Notes: generated by a model from the sequence alone, not told the origin. DNA of 64,000 bases from Microcella flavibacter (GCF_012530535.1 NZ_CP051299.1:2356001-2420000); one strand, 5' to 3'; shown: positions 24,045-33,262, counted from the stretch's first letter. Made by a program: numbers and translations.

Positions 24045-24892
24045 ATGACGAAGAAGCAGAGCATGCACGGATCCGTGAAGCGGGTGCCGAAGAAGCTGTA
24101 CGAGGCAGAGCTGCAGCGCCTGCAGATCGAGCTCGTCGAGATGCAGCAGTGGGTCATCGCGACCGGGGCCCGGGTGCTGGTGATCTTCGAGGGGCGCGAC
24201 GCCGCCGGCAAGGGCGGCGCCATCAAGCGCGTCATGCAGTACCTCAACCCGCGGCACGCCCGCGTCGTGGCGCTGCCGCAGCCCACCGAGCGCGAGAAGG
24301 GCCAGTGGTACTTCCAGCGCTACATCGAGCGCCTGCCGACGGCGGGCGAGATCGTGCTCATGGACCGCTCCTGGTACAACCGCGCCGGCGTCGAGCGCGT
24401 CATGGGTACTCGACGGACGAGGAGTACCGCCGCTTCCTGCACCAGGTTCCCGTCGTCGAGCGGATGCTCGTCGAGGACGGCATCACCGTCATCAAGTACT
24501 GGTACTCGGTCTCGGACGACGTGCAGCAGGCCCGCTTCGCCTCGCGCCTGGAGGACCCGATGCGGCGCTGGAAGCTGTCCTCCACCGACCTCGAGTCGAT
24601 CCTGCGCTGGGAGGACTACTCGCGCGCGAAGGACGCCATGTTCGAGGCCACCGACATCCCCGAGGCGCCGTGGTGGACCATCGAGAGCGACGACAAGCGG
24701 GCATCCCGTCTCAACACCATCAGCCACCTGCTGAGCCAGCTCGACTACCACCGCACCGAGCTCGACGAGGTGGTCATCCCCGACCGCCCCGAGGCGACCG
24801 ACTACGAGCGGCCGCCGCGCGAGCAGCACCAGTACGTGCCCGACGTCGCGCGCGAGCTGCGGAAGAGCGCGAAGAAGAGCAAGAAAAAGTAG
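24045..24892 (+). pseudogene. ppk2: polyphosphate kinase 2, frameshifted
   Basis: PPK2 transfers phosphate from polyphosphate to nucleotides. The reading frame from the ATG at 24045 (GAGGAG site) carries Walker A ([15 protein letters not shown]), then [17 protein letters not shown], and loses the frame at about 24406. The rest continues one frame over from [19 protein letters not shown] to the C-terminus (SKKK, 24892). A single C seems to be missing between 24406 and 24407, where family members read GYST or similar. Either the gene is broken or this is a sequencing error; the rest is well preserved. Confidence 0.85.
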
Positions 24893-24910
24893 GCGACATC
24901 TGCCCGCAGG

Positions 24911-26317
24911 CTAGCTGTCGATTAGTTCCTTCGATGCCTTTTTAAGGATGGCGAGCACCCGCTCCAGGACATCGTCAGAGTCCTTGACATCGTCAAAACC
25001 AACCTGCCGTGCCGAAAAAGCCAGCACAACTGCCCAATATTCTCGAGTTGACGTCTTGCGGCTCTCCGCCCATCGTTGAACTGCTGCAAACCATTCCGGA
25101 CAGTCGGAACTTGACCCGAACGACAGTTCGCCGAAGTCCGTCTCAATGGATGAAACCGAGGGCCATCCAGCGCCCCTCAAGCGCGAATCTGGATGCACGA
25201 GAGTCGAAAGAAGCAGGGCGATTGGGTCGACGAGCCCCGAAGCGAACTCATTGCCATCCGAGTCGATCAGCACCGGCTGGCCGTCACAGATCAGAATGTT
25301 TGCGGGGTGGAGGTCTCCGTGACTCAAGACCATAGAGACCCCGACCCACATCTCGGGCGAAGGAACCGGCACCCCGAGACCACGAAGTCTCGCGTCTAGT
25401 TGCTCCCACGGGATGAAGGGAGCCACAACACTACTGAGAGTCCGACTCAACGGTGACGACCTCTGCAATCCGTCCAGTGCGCTTGCAACCGTTGCAACGT
25501 GCCCCGCTGAAGCTGAATCCTGAGCAGGTATCATGCTCAGGAGCGGTATTGGGGCATCCCCCGCAAGCTGGAGCACTCCAACCAGGTAGCCGCCCATCAG
25601 ACCTGCCACCGTCTCCACCCGCCGGGCTATGTGCTCGCGTCGCAAAAGATCTTGCAGTCCACCTGGCGGAGAAACTTTCCGACTTTGCTTCACAACCACG
25701 CGAGCAACAGTCCCATCGGGAGCGGAGATGTCGCATTGCCACACCTTGGCGTCGGTTAGTCCCCCCGCGAGAAGCCTCGCGGAGACACCAGCCGCCGAAT
25801 AGTGAGCACCGACCCTGCGCAATACGCGTTTGTCAATGTCCGGGCAAGTCACACCCCCAAGTTCCAAGTCGATGTCGTCCAGCGCGCGGATTGCGTCTCT
25901 AAGTACTTTGAGGTGACGCTCAAACATGTCGAATTGTGTTTTTCGCAACACGGTCACACGGTCAACACGCAGGGCGCCTTGATCAAGTACCAGGCCGGCT
26001 CCGACGACAGCAGCCTGAGCATGAACAAAGTTCGTATATCCGCTGAAAATTACTATTCGGGCATCGGCATAGCGCGTTGCAACAGCGTTGAATAAGGCGT
26101 CGCCGAGCTCATCCGCCTTCGTTTCACCACTTCTCATCGGCAGCTTGCGGTCCAGAACGAATAGATCAATAAACTGTATGGGGCCATCAACAAAGTCAAG
26201 TGCCGATTGAACGTCTACGAATCCGGTCACCACAAAACCGGCTTCACGTAGAGCGGCGCTCGCCTCGAAGAATTGCTGCGGGTCGTCGTCTACCAAAACT
26301 GCGCGCGGTTCAGGCAT
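24911..26317 (-). CDS. receiver domain fused to an aminoglycoside-phosphotransferase-like kinase
   Basis: This 468-residue protein joins two domains. Residues 1-130 are a receiver: acidic pocket in AVLVDDDPQ, phospho-acceptor aspartate in IDLFVLDRKLPM, and SGYT. Residues about 170-430 look like an APH/choline-kinase fold: N-lobe lysine segment VARVVVKQS, catalytic loop LSHGDLHPANIL (HxDxxxxN) and metal aspartate in VLIDSDG. The kinase substrate is unknown. It is the last gene of a low-GC operon with a histidine-kinase-like gene (8-bp overlap) and an SMC-like ATPase. The ATG at 26317 was chosen because it overlaps that gene; an upstream start would lengthen the N-terminus. I know of no standard name for this fusion. 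Confidence 0.75.
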   Translation of the reverse strand: MPEPRAVLVDDDPQQFFEASAALREAGFVVTGFVDVQSALDFVDGPIQFIDLFVLDRKLPMRSGETKADELGDALFNAVATRYADARIVIFSGYTNFVHAQAAVVGAGLVLDQGALRVDRVTVLRKTQFDMFERHLKVLRDAIRALDDIDLELGGVTCPDIDKRVLRRVGAHYSAAGVSARLLAGGLTDAKVWQCDISAPDGTVARVVVKQSRKVSPPGGLQDLLRREHIARRVETVAGLMGGYLVGVLQLAGDAPIPLLSMIPAQDSASAGHVATVASALDGLQRSSPLSRTLSSVVAPFIPWEQLDARLRGLGVPVPSPEMWVGVSMVLSHGDLHPANILICDGQPVLIDSDGNEFASGLVDPIALLLSTLVHPDSRLRGAGWPSVSSIETDFGELSFGSSSDCPEWFAAVQRWAESRKTSTREYWAVVLAFSARQVGFDDVKDSDDVLERVLAILKKASKELIDS

Positions 26318-27179
26318 TGACCGCCACCTCTCCCGTAAGCGTGAACGTGGCAACCCCACTTTGCCCCGTTACCCTGAACCCATAAGCCAGCCTCGCAGAA
26401 GCGGATTGGACTAGAGAAATTCCTATTCCTTGATGGCCAGCCTTAGTCGAAATTCCGGCCGCCTCCACGTCTTGAACGTCGAATTGACTACCCCGGAACG
26501 CGTTACTCACCCGGACCCAAAATCTGCCATCTACCTCACTCCACGCGACCGAGACAGGAGGTGGATCCTCAAGCTCGTTGGATGCGTCCACCGCATTTTG
26601 ATATACGTTAGACAAGATCAGCTCGAACAGTCCCAGATCCGTTTGGATATTCGGCCGCCGACCAATCAGCTCTTGGGCAGGTGAGAATGAGGGAGTCGTC
26701 GCGAAGTCAGGCCAGGTCCCCCGGAGGACATCTTCCAAATCTACCGACACCAGTTCAAGTGGCGAGTCAGCCTTGATTAGAGCAACGATCGCGTCGACTC
26801 TCCTTTCGAGTCTGTTGACGGCGTCATTCGTCCCGCTTTTCGGAAATTCTTCAATTTCCTTGTTGCCGGCGCGACGGATCCAACCAATGGGCGGGGAAAG
26901 TTCATGGCGTATAAGGCGAGCAAGTTCAGGTGCGTCCACATGCGGCGTACCCATGACCGAAGGCGCTTTCGTCTCCGTCTCAGGAGGGGATGCTTGACGC
27001 GCGGCAAGCACGTCGTTGAAGATCTGCCTAATTTGGTTGACTGGCTCGTTCTGTAACGAACGCATGAGCATGGTCACACTCAGCACGTTTGGGTTCGCTT
27101 TAGCCCACAGTGCGGCCTTGAGCCGCAAGCTCGGAGACTCCGAGTTGAGCGCGGACAAGATCCAGTCGGGTATCTCCAC
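26310..27179 (-). CDS. histidine-kinase-like protein without sensor domain
   Basis: This 289-residue protein starts with a GTG and an N-terminal helical segment (residues 1-75). A dimerisation/phosphoacceptor helix pair follows with an H-box-like IRHELSPPIGWIR, then a GHKL ATPase domain with N-box ELILSNVYQNAVDAS, and G-box AGISTKAGHQGIGISLVQ. No membrane helix or PAS domain is present, so it is cytosolic and probably receives its signal from a partner protein. It sits directly between the SMC-like ATPase and the receiver-kinase fusion, so it probably phosphorylates the latter's receiver aspartate. This chain is inferred from gene order. Confidence 0.75.
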   Translation of the reverse strand: MEIPDWILSALNSESPSLRLKAALWAKANPNVLSVTMLMRSLQNEPVNQIRQIFNDVLAARQASPPETETKAPSVMGTPHVDAPELARLIRHELSPPIGWIRRAGNKEIEEFPKSGTNDAVNRLERRVDAIVALIKADSPLELVSVDLEDVLRGTWPDFATTPSFSPAQELIGRRPNIQTDLGLFELILSNVYQNAVDASNELEDPPPVSVAWSEVDGRFWVRVSNAFRGSQFDVQDVEAAGISTKAGHQGIGISLVQSASARLAYGFRVTGQSGVATFTLTGEVAVNA

Positions 27180-29008
27180 TAGAGAAGACTGCCGTGCTCT
27201 TCGTAAAACGCGGATCTGCGCGCGAAAGCGTCCCGTCCACCTTCCATTAGGCTTGTGATCGCATCAACGATGGGTTGCTCATCGAATTTCCCATCTGCCC
27301 GCACGTGGCCATGTTGACCATCACTAGCCATCACGAAAACGCGTCCGGCAGAGCCCAATACCGGGATGTTGGCATTGTGCGTAGCAACGATGGTCTGAAC
27401 GGCACTTGCCGATCGTCTCACCATCCCGGTAACGACATGATCCACAAGGTATGCATTATCAAGATGGTCTTCTGGTTGGTCCAAGATCAGCGTGCGGTCA
27501 CGCTCAGACAGGACGATCGGCAGGGTAACGGCACATTTTTGTCCGGTCGATAGGGTTTCCACGCTCTTGTCGACCGCACCATCTCGTAGCAAGAAGTCAA
27601 CGCTGTCCAAAAGTGCGACTTGCGACAAACTAGCCAGGGCATCGGGCGAATCGAGGGCGCCGATGACCCGAGCTGCTTGATCGTGCGTCAGATCGCCTGC
27701 CGAAGCTAAAGCGAGCACGTCCTGTGCCTCCACAATCTCCAACAGGAAGCGCGGCAGAACTCGTGCAGCCAGCGAGTCAATCAATGACGACCTGGTGTGC
27801 GTGCCCTTCAACCGTTCGAGCAACAACGTTCGCAGTTCCCGGGTGTCGGACAGGTGCTGAACCGATACAACGATGTGATTATCGATCTCCTGCGATGTGA
27901 CTTTCGCTACAGCCAGTCGAGCGCGAAAAAGTCTTTCTTCCGCGGCCTCAACAGTCGCGTACTCAAAATCCCTCTCAGCACGCATTGTCTGCAATTCCTG
28001 CTCGAGGACGGATATTTGCGCGTCCACGGCATCAAGCTCGAGCAACTGTGCATTCACATTTCTGATCTGCGCAGTCAATTGCCCCAGACCGGCCTCGGTT
28101 TCTTCCAGAGTTGCCCTTAGGGGCGCGGCAGTTTCCTTCAAACCGCTCTCGGCAGCGACGGAAGTATCTGTTTGTATTCTTATTTCGCGGTCAATGCGAC
28201 CAGACTCGCCAGTAGCCATGCTCAGGAGCTCTTCAACGCGAGCAATGTGCGATGACAGGTCGCCCGCGGCCCCGATCGAATCGCGCGCCAGCATAGCAAG
28301 GCGCGTAGCGATTTCTGACGCAAGCGCTACAGTCTCGTGAAGTTTCGCGTTAGCTTCCCTGGCCCTCGTGAGTCCATCAAGCTTTCTAGCGAGTGCACTC
28401 GATTTCTCTTCCACTGCGTTGAGTTGGTCGCGCTGGGATGCAAGGGGGCTACCGGACTCTCCAACAATCGCTGCCTCCTGCGACTTGAAAATTTCACGGT
28501 CGGCTTCGAGCCCAGGGCGCTTGAGCGACTCCTCGCGGAGGTCTTCAAGAACTCTCCTTGACTCGAACAGTCGCCGAGTTAGGTTGGCGATCCTTGATCG
28601 ATCGGGCACAGATTGGGCATCGCCCGCCCGAAGGTCGAGCAGGCGAAGTCTGCTAGCCGGATCGGAAGCGATGTCCTCGAGCTCGCTTTGGCCGAGTACC
28701 AAGACAGAATGCGACAGCTCCGGTCTGCGCCCGCGCCCCTTCGCGTCGACGATGATCTGGGAACCACCGTTAGCGTCTTCGAGGTCCACTATGGCCTCCC
28801 CAGAGCCAAGGACGGCCGCAAGTAGAGCTTGACGAGCGGTCTCGCGTTGCCGGTCGGCATGTTCGGCCCCTATGGCGTGGCGGATCAGCTCCAGCAAAGT
28901 CGTCTTGCCCGCGCCTCGCGGACCGACAACAACGTTCAACCCCTTGATGAAGGAAACGTCTAGTCCGTTCAGGAACCCACCATTGATTCGGAGCCTGGAT
29001 ACCCACAT
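27179..29008 (-). CDS. SMC/Rad50-like ATPase
   Basis: This 609-residue protein has an ABC-type ATPase split by a long coiled coil. Walker A is VGPRGAGKTT (near residue 30), the Q-loop region is VLVLGQSELEDIA, residues about 150-430 are heptad-rich, and the C-terminal half carries the signature LSTGQKCAVTLP, Walker B TLILDQPEDHLDN and the H-loop IVATHNANIPVLG. The pattern resembles ATPases of anti-phage and TrlF-type loci. Its stop overlaps the GTG of the kinase-like gene. It is the first gene of the operon, next to tRNA-Ser, and has lower GC than the neighbouring core genes. Confidence 0.82.
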   Translation of the reverse strand: MWVSRLRINGGFLNGLDVSFIKGLNVVVGPRGAGKTTLLELIRHAIGAEHADRQRETARQALLAAVLGSGEAIVDLEDANGGSQIIVDAKGRGRRPELSHSVLVLGQSELEDIASDPASRLRLLDLRAGDAQSVPDRSRIANLTRRLFESRRVLEDLREESLKRPGLEADREIFKSQEAAIVGESGSPLASQRDQLNAVEEKSSALARKLDGLTRAREANAKLHETVALASEIATRLAMLARDSIGAAGDLSSHIARVEELLSMATGESGRIDREIRIQTDTSVAAESGLKETAAPLRATLEETEAGLGQLTAQIRNVNAQLLELDAVDAQISVLEQELQTMRAERDFEYATVEAAEERLFRARLAVAKVTSQEIDNHIVVSVQHLSDTRELRTLLLERLKGTHTRSSLIDSLAARVLPRFLLEIVEAQDVLALASAGDLTHDQAARVIGALDSPDALASLSQVALLDSVDFLLRDGAVDKSVETLSTGQKCAVTLPIVLSERDRTLILDQPEDHLDNAYLVDHVVTGMVRRSASAVQTIVATHNANIPVLGSAGRVFVMASDGQHGHVRADGKFDEQPIVDAITSLMEGGRDAFARRSAFYEEHGSLL

Positions 29009-29178
29009 GTCGATGCTCCATCCGTCGCTTCCCGCACGGGACCATGACCTCGAAATCAGAGGTTACAAGACCTAGGTCCCTGGAGCCGCGACACAGCCAT
29101 AATCCTCGTACCCCGACGGGAACGCTGGACGAACGGGTGCGGGACGGATTCCATCGGCTGGAGAAGGCCCGCCCATAG

Positions 29179-29214
29179 AAAAGTCCCCGCGATCACTGGG
29201 AACACGGGGACTTT
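29179..29214 (-). terminator. terminator of the tRNA-Ser transcript
   Basis: AAAGTCCCC pairs with GGGGACTTT across a 17-nt loop, 2 bp beyond the encoded CCA end of tRNA-Ser; reading leftward the stem is followed by a short T-run. Confidence 0.75.
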
Positions 29215-29215
29215 C

Positions 29216-29306
29216 TGGCGGAACCGGTGGGATTTGAACCCACGGTGGGCTCAACACCCACACAACTTTTCGAGAGTTGCACCTTCGGCCGCTCGGACAC
29301 GGTTCC
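29216..29306 (-). tRNA. tRNA-Ser (CGA)
   Basis: The minus strand folds as a 91-nt tRNA with acceptor GGAACCG/CGGTTCC, a long variable arm, T-arm GGTTCAAATCC, and anticodon loop CTCGAAA (anticodon CGA, reading UCG). The 3' CCA is encoded. The low-GC operon at 24911-29008 lies on its 3' side, a typical insertion spot. Confidence 0.95.
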
Positions 29307-29385
29307 GGGGAAGAGTTTAGTACAGGCGCGCGGCCCGGTCGAACCGCGGCCCGAGCCGGGCATCCCGCGCCGTTACCATGCCGAC

Positions 29386-30033
29386 ATGGCCCCCTCGCTG
29401 CGCACCCCCTGGCTGCGGCGGCGGCGGCAGTGGGATGCTCGCGCGGCGCTGCCCGGAGACCTCGTGTACGCGGCGCTCGGCGACTCCGCGGCGCAGGGCA
29501 TCGGGGCGCGCCACCTCGAGACGAGCTACGTCGGCCGGCTGGCGGATCGGCTCGAGCGCCACTCCGGCCGCAGCGTGCGCGTCGTGAACCTCTCGCGCTA
29601 CGGCGCCCGGGTCGACGATGCGATCGAGCGCCAGCTGCCGGCCGCCCTGGCGCTCGAGCGCGTCGACGTCATGACCGTCGCCATCGGGGCGAACGACATG
29701 CGCGCCGCCGACCACGAGGGCTTCCTCGCCTGCTTCGACGCGCTGCTCGCGCAGCTGCCCGCGCACGCGATCGTCGCCGACCTGCCGTGCTTCCACTTCG
29801 GCGAGCGCGAGTTCGACGCCTGGCGCACCTCGCAGGCGATGGCCGACCGCGTGCGCGCGGCCGGGCTGGCCTTCGCGCCCCTGCACCGGGTGACCGAGCT
29901 GCGGCGCGGCTGGGGCTCGTTCCCGGAGTTCACGTGGGATCAGTTCCACCCGAGCGATCTGGGCTACCGCGTGTGGGAGTCGGCGTTCGCCGGGGCGGTC
30001 ACGCGGCGCGCGCGGGTGCTGCGGGCATCCTGA
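29386..30033 (+). CDS. SGNH/GDSL-family hydrolase
   Basis: This 215-residue protein is a lipase/esterase-like hydrolase. Block I is VYAALGDSAAQGIG (nucleophile serine near residue 34), block III is VAIGANDMR (GxND), and block V is FTWDQFHPSDLGY (DxxH). It has no signal peptide, so it acts in the cytoplasm. The substrate is not known. TACCAT lies 6 nt before the ATG at 29386 with no ribosome-binding site, so the mRNA is probably leaderless; an upstream open frame runs through tRNA-Ser and is not coding. Confidence 0.88.
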   Translation: MAPSLRTPWLRRRRQWDARAALPGDLVYAALGDSAAQGIGARHLETSYVGRLADRLERHSGRSVRVVNLSRYGARVDDAIERQLPAALALERVDVMTVAIGANDMRAADHEGFLACFDALLAQLPAHAIVADLPCFHFGEREFDAWRTSQAMADRVRAAGLAFAPLHRVTELRRGWGSFPEFTWDQFHPSDLGYRVWESAFAGAVTRRARVLRAS

Positions 30034-30102
30034 CCCCCGCCCCGCACCTGCCCGGGTGAACAGGGGGTGACGCGACCGGCGCGCCGTGTCGGAGGTCGCG
30101 CC

Positions 30103-30108
30103 TACGCT
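30103..30108 (+). promoter_or_regulatory. -10 box of a leaderless radA promoter
   Basis: TACGCT ends 6 nt before the radA ATG, leaving no space for a ribosome-binding site. Confidence 0.55.
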
Positions 30109-30114
30109 GATGGC

Positions 30115-31467
30115 ATGGCCCGCCCGACCACCTCCTTCCGCTGCACCGAGTGCGGCTGGACGACCGCGAAGTGGGCCGGCCGCTGCGGCGAGTGCCAGCA
30201 GTGGGGCACGGTCGTCGAGGCCGGGCCGGCGGCCGTCACGCCGCGCACGACGTCGTCGCGCGTCGTCGACGCCCGCGTCGCCCGCCCCATCACCCAGATC
30301 GCCCCGCGCGAGCAGAGCCATACGCCCACGGGCATCGGCGAGTTCGATCGCGTGCTCGGCGGGGGCATCGTGCCCGGCGCCGCCATCCTGCTGTCGGGCG
30401 AGCCCGGCGTCGGCAAGTCGACCCTGCTGCTCGAGGTCGCCTCGCGCGCCGCGCAGTCGGGGCAGCGTGTGCTCTACGTCTCGGCGGAGGAGTCGACGGC
30501 CCAGGTGCGCCTGCGCGCGGGGCGCACGGGCGCCCTCAGCGACGAGCTCTACCTCGCGAGCGAGACCGACCTCTCCGTCATCCTCGGCCAGATCGACCAG
30601 GTGCGGCCCTCCCTCGTCATCGTCGACTCGGTGCAGACCGTTGCCTCACCGCTCATCGACGGCCTCGCCGGCGGCGTCGCCCAGGTGAAGGAGGTCGCGG
30701 CGACCCTCATCCGCGTCGCCAAGGAGCGCGATCTGCCCGTGCTGCTCGTCGGGCACGTCACGAAGGACGGCACGATCGCCGGCCCGCGCATGCTCGAGCA
30801 CCTCGTCGACGTCGTCTGCCAGTTCGAGGGCGACCGCCAGACGGCCCTGAGGTTCGTGCGCGCCCACAAGAACCGCTTCGGCCCCACCGACGAGGTCGGC
30901 TGCTTCGAGATGACCGGCGAGGGCATCGCCGAGGTCGCCGACCCCTCCGTGCTGTTCCGCTCCAACGCCACCGTGCCCGTCAGCGGCACCTGCGTCGCCA
31001 TCGCCATGGAGGGCCGCCGCGCCATCCCCGTAGAGGTGCAGGCGCTCATCGTCGCCTCCAAGGCCCCGCAGCCGCGCCGCGTCGTCAACGGCGTCGACGC
31101 CTCCCGCGTCGCCATGCTGCTCGCCGTGCTCGAGCGCCGCTGCGGCATGCCGCTGTCGGAGTACGACGTCTACGTCTCCACCGTCGGCGGCATCCGCCTC
31201 ACCGAGCCCGGCGCCGACCTCGCCATCGCCCTCGCCATCGCGAGCGCCCGCCGCGAGAAGGCGCTCGACGGGCACCTCGCCGCCATCGGCGAGATCAGCC
31301 TCGCCGGCGAGATCCGCGCCGTCACGGGCGCCCCGCAGCGCGCGGCCGAAGGGCGGCGGCTCGGCTACCGCACCATGATCGACGCCGGCGCCGTGCACGT
31401 GCGCGAGGCGGTGCGGCTCGCGTTCGCGAGCGCGCGCGACGAGAAGGTCGACGTTCCCGAGTTCTAG
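30115..31467 (+). CDS. radA: DNA repair protein RadA
   Basis: RadA (Sms) promotes branch migration during recombinational repair and natural transformation. The 450-residue protein has the N-terminal four-Cys zinc finger (CTECG and CGECQ), Walker A SGEPGVGKST, the RadA-specific KNRFG motif (HKNRFGPTDE), Walker B LVIVDSVQT, and the C-terminal Lon-protease-like domain (GADLAIALAIASARREK, IGEISLAGEIRAV). Length and order match the family. Confidence 0.95.
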   Translation: MARPTTSFRCTECGWTTAKWAGRCGECQQWGTVVEAGPAAVTPRTTSSRVVDARVARPITQIAPREQSHTPTGIGEFDRVLGGGIVPGAAILLSGEPGVGKSTLLLEVASRAAQSGQRVLYVSAEESTAQVRLRAGRTGALSDELYLASETDLSVILGQIDQVRPSLVIVDSVQTVASPLIDGLAGGVAQVKEVAATLIRVAKERDLPVLLVGHVTKDGTIAGPRMLEHLVDVVCQFEGDRQTALRFVRAHKNRFGPTDEVGCFEMTGEGIAEVADPSVLFRSNATVPVSGTCVAIAMEGRRAIPVEVQALIVASKAPQPRRVVNGVDASRVAMLLAVLERRCGMPLSEYDVYVSTVGGIRLTEPGADLAIALAIASARREKALDGHLAAIGEISLAGEIRAVTGAPQRAAEGRRLGYRTMIDAGAVHVREAVRLAFASARDEKVDVPEF

Positions 31468-31982
31468 GGGCGGTCCTCGACCCCGTCAGGCTCGGCGGGC
31501 GCGGGGTCAGTGGACGCGGGGTCGGCGGGCGCCGGGTCGGCCTCGAGCAGCAGCGCGCCGAGCACGTCCTGCGGCTCGGCCTGCATCGAGTGCGGGCCGG
31601 CGAGGTCGAACCAGATCGCCTCGAGCACGCCGATGTTCTGCCGGATGAAGTCGGTCAGCGTGGCGCGGTCGTAGGCGAGCACGCGGTGGTCCGTCTCCTG
31701 CGGCAGCATCGCCACGTAGGTCTCGGGGCTCGAGAACAGCAGCAGCATGTACTTCTCGGCCTCGCCCTGGCGGAACACCCGCACCTGCGGGGGCCCGTCG
31801 ACGGGCAGCAGCGGCACGATCACGTGATCGTTGCGCAGCGCGAAGGCCACGGCAGCGGCATCCTGCTTCTCGAGGGCCGCTGCGAGGCGCTGCTCGGGCG
31901 GCAGCGTCGACTCGGGCAGGGCCGCGGGGCGCGCCCCGCGCTGCGGGCCGCCGGATCGGGAGGGTCGCTTCTTCTTCGGCAT
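31464..31982 (-). CDS. hypothetical protein, SseB-like
   Basis: This 172-residue protein has a basic N-terminus (MPKKKRPSRSGG), a central alpha/beta region (AVAFALRNDHVIVPLLPVDG, YMLLLFSSPETYVAMLP), a segment IGVLEAIWFDLAGPH, and an acidic Pro/Ala-rich tail. The middle resembles SseB-type domains, but the match is loose. It is convergent with radA (stop codons overlap). TAGGCT lies 7 nt before the ATG on the minus strand. Function unknown. Confidence 0.6.
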   Translation of the reverse strand: MPKKKRPSRSGGPQRGARPAALPESTLPPEQRLAAALEKQDAAAVAFALRNDHVIVPLLPVDGPPQVRVFRQGEAEKYMLLLFSSPETYVAMLPQETDHRVLAYDRATLTDFIRQNIGVLEAIWFDLAGPHSMQAEPQDVLGALLLEADPAPADPASTDPAPAEPDGVEDRP

Positions 31983-31999
31983 CCCCACCAGCCTAGGGC

Positions 32000-32644
32000 T
32001 CAGTTCAGCAGGAACGCCTTGTCGGCGCCCGAGGTGAAGCCGCCGATGCTCACCGAGAGCCGGTAGGTCGCGCCGCCCGCGCCGACCGGGTCGCGCTGCA
32101 CGTCGCAGACGCCGGGCTCGCTGCGCGTGCGGTTCCACTGCAGCGGGGTGGTGGACAGCTCCTGCTCGGGCTCGAGCGTGATCGGCATCGCGGCGGGCTC
32201 GACCTGGCAGTCCACCGACGACCAGATGCGGTCGGCGCCCGAGGTGATCACGTACTCCTGCACGTCGGTGCCGGCCTGCATCGTGCAGGCCGTCGTCGTC
32301 AGGTTGCGGATCGTCAGTGAGATGAGGGGCAGCTGCTCGGCGCCGTAGGCGTCAGCGTCGGTCACCGCGGTGACCTCCACCTGGTCGGAGGTGCAGGCGT
32401 TGGGATCGGCGGGCGGCTCGGCGGGAGCATCCGGTGCCGGCGTCTCGGCGGGCGCCTCCTCCGCGGCCGTCTCCGTCGGCGTCGGCGAGGCGGCGATGGT
32501 GGGGTCGGGGTCGCCCGACCCGGGGCGCACGATGATGAGCACGATGATGACGATCACGGCGAGTAGCCCGAGGCCGACGATGAGGCGGCGGCGCCAGTAG
32601 ACCTGGGGCGGCTGCGGTCCGACGGGGTGGCGCACGGTCGACAT
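32000..32644 (-). CDS. membrane-anchored protein with DUF4232-like extracytoplasmic domain
   Basis: This 214-residue protein has one membrane helix near residue 20 (LIVGLGLLAVIVIIVLIIV), a Pro/Ala/Glu-rich linker, and a beta-rich C-terminal domain with several cysteines (NACTSDQVEV, TTACTMQAG, VDCQVEP, PGVCDVQRD). The layout resembles actinobacterial DUF4232 envelope proteins; the exact family was not proved. TACTCT lies 6 nt before the ATG on the minus strand. Confidence 0.65.
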   Translation of the reverse strand: MSTVRHPVGPQPPQVYWRRRLIVGLGLLAVIVIIVLIIVRPGSGDPDPTIAASPTPTETAAEEAPAETPAPDAPAEPPADPNACTSDQVEVTAVTDADAYGAEQLPLISLTIRNLTTTACTMQAGTDVQEYVITSGADRIWSSVDCQVEPAAMPITLEPEQELSTTPLQWNRTRSEPGVCDVQRDPVGAGGATYRLSVSIGGFTSGADKAFLLN

Positions 32645-32713
32645 GGCGTCAGAGTATGGCCGCGGTGACGGGATGCCCGGCTAGGGCCGCGGCGTGTGCC
32701 GCGATTGGCAGGC

Positions 32714-33250
32714 TCAGGCCAGGATGCGCAGCATGCGCGTGTTGCCGAGCGTGTTCGGCTTCACCCGCGACAGGTCGAGGAACTCGGCGACGCCCTCGTC
32801 GGGCGAGCGCACGAGCTCCATGTACGCCTCGGGGTCGACCAGCAGCTGCTCGCCGATCGGCGCGAAGCCGTGGCGGCGGAAGAAGTCGACCTCGAAGGTG
32901 AGGCAGAACAGGCGGGTGAGGCCGAGCTCGGCCGCCTCGGCGACAAGCCGCTCGAGCAGCGCATGGCCGACGCCCGCGCCGCGCCACGCGTCGGAGACCG
33001 CGAGCGTGCGCACCTCGCCGAGGTCCTCCCACAGCACGTGCAGGGCGCCGCAGCCGACGACCTCGCCGGTGGCGTCGTCGATCGCGACGCGGAACTCCTG
33101 CAGCGACTCGAAGAACACGACGAGGTCCTTGCCGAGCAGGATGCGCTGCTGGACGAGCGGCTCGACCAGCTGCTTGATCTGGCGCACATCGGCGGTGCGG
33201 GCGCGGCGCACCGAGAAGCTGCGGGGCTCGGGGGCCGGGATGCTCGTCAC
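32714..33250 (-). CDS. amino-acid N-acetyltransferase, GNAT type (N-acetylglutamate synthase-like)
   Basis: This 178-residue GNAT protein resembles the short stand-alone N-acetylglutamate synthases that begin arginine synthesis. It has the opening VRRARTADVRQIKQLVEPLV, the acetyl-CoA loop VSDAWRGAGVGHALLERLV (RxxGxG), and FCLTFEVDFFRRHGFAPIG, typical of ArgA-like proteins. The GTG at 33250 was chosen because TAGGCT lies 7 nt before it and the upstream open frame is antisense to clpC. Other GNAT substrates cannot be excluded. Confidence 0.8.
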   Translation of the reverse strand: MTSIPAPEPRSFSVRRARTADVRQIKQLVEPLVQQRILLGKDLVVFFESLQEFRVAIDDATGEVVGCGALHVLWEDLGEVRTLAVSDAWRGAGVGHALLERLVAEAAELGLTRLFCLTFEVDFFRRHGFAPIGEQLLVDPEAYMELVRSPDEGVAEFLDLSRVKPNTLGNTRMLRILA

Positions 33251-33262
33251 GCCGACAAGCCT

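Noticed and set aside
29216-29306. tRNA-Ser as attachment site for the SMC-kinase operon
   Set aside because: No direct repeat of the tRNA end was found near 24900 or elsewhere in the window, and no integrase.
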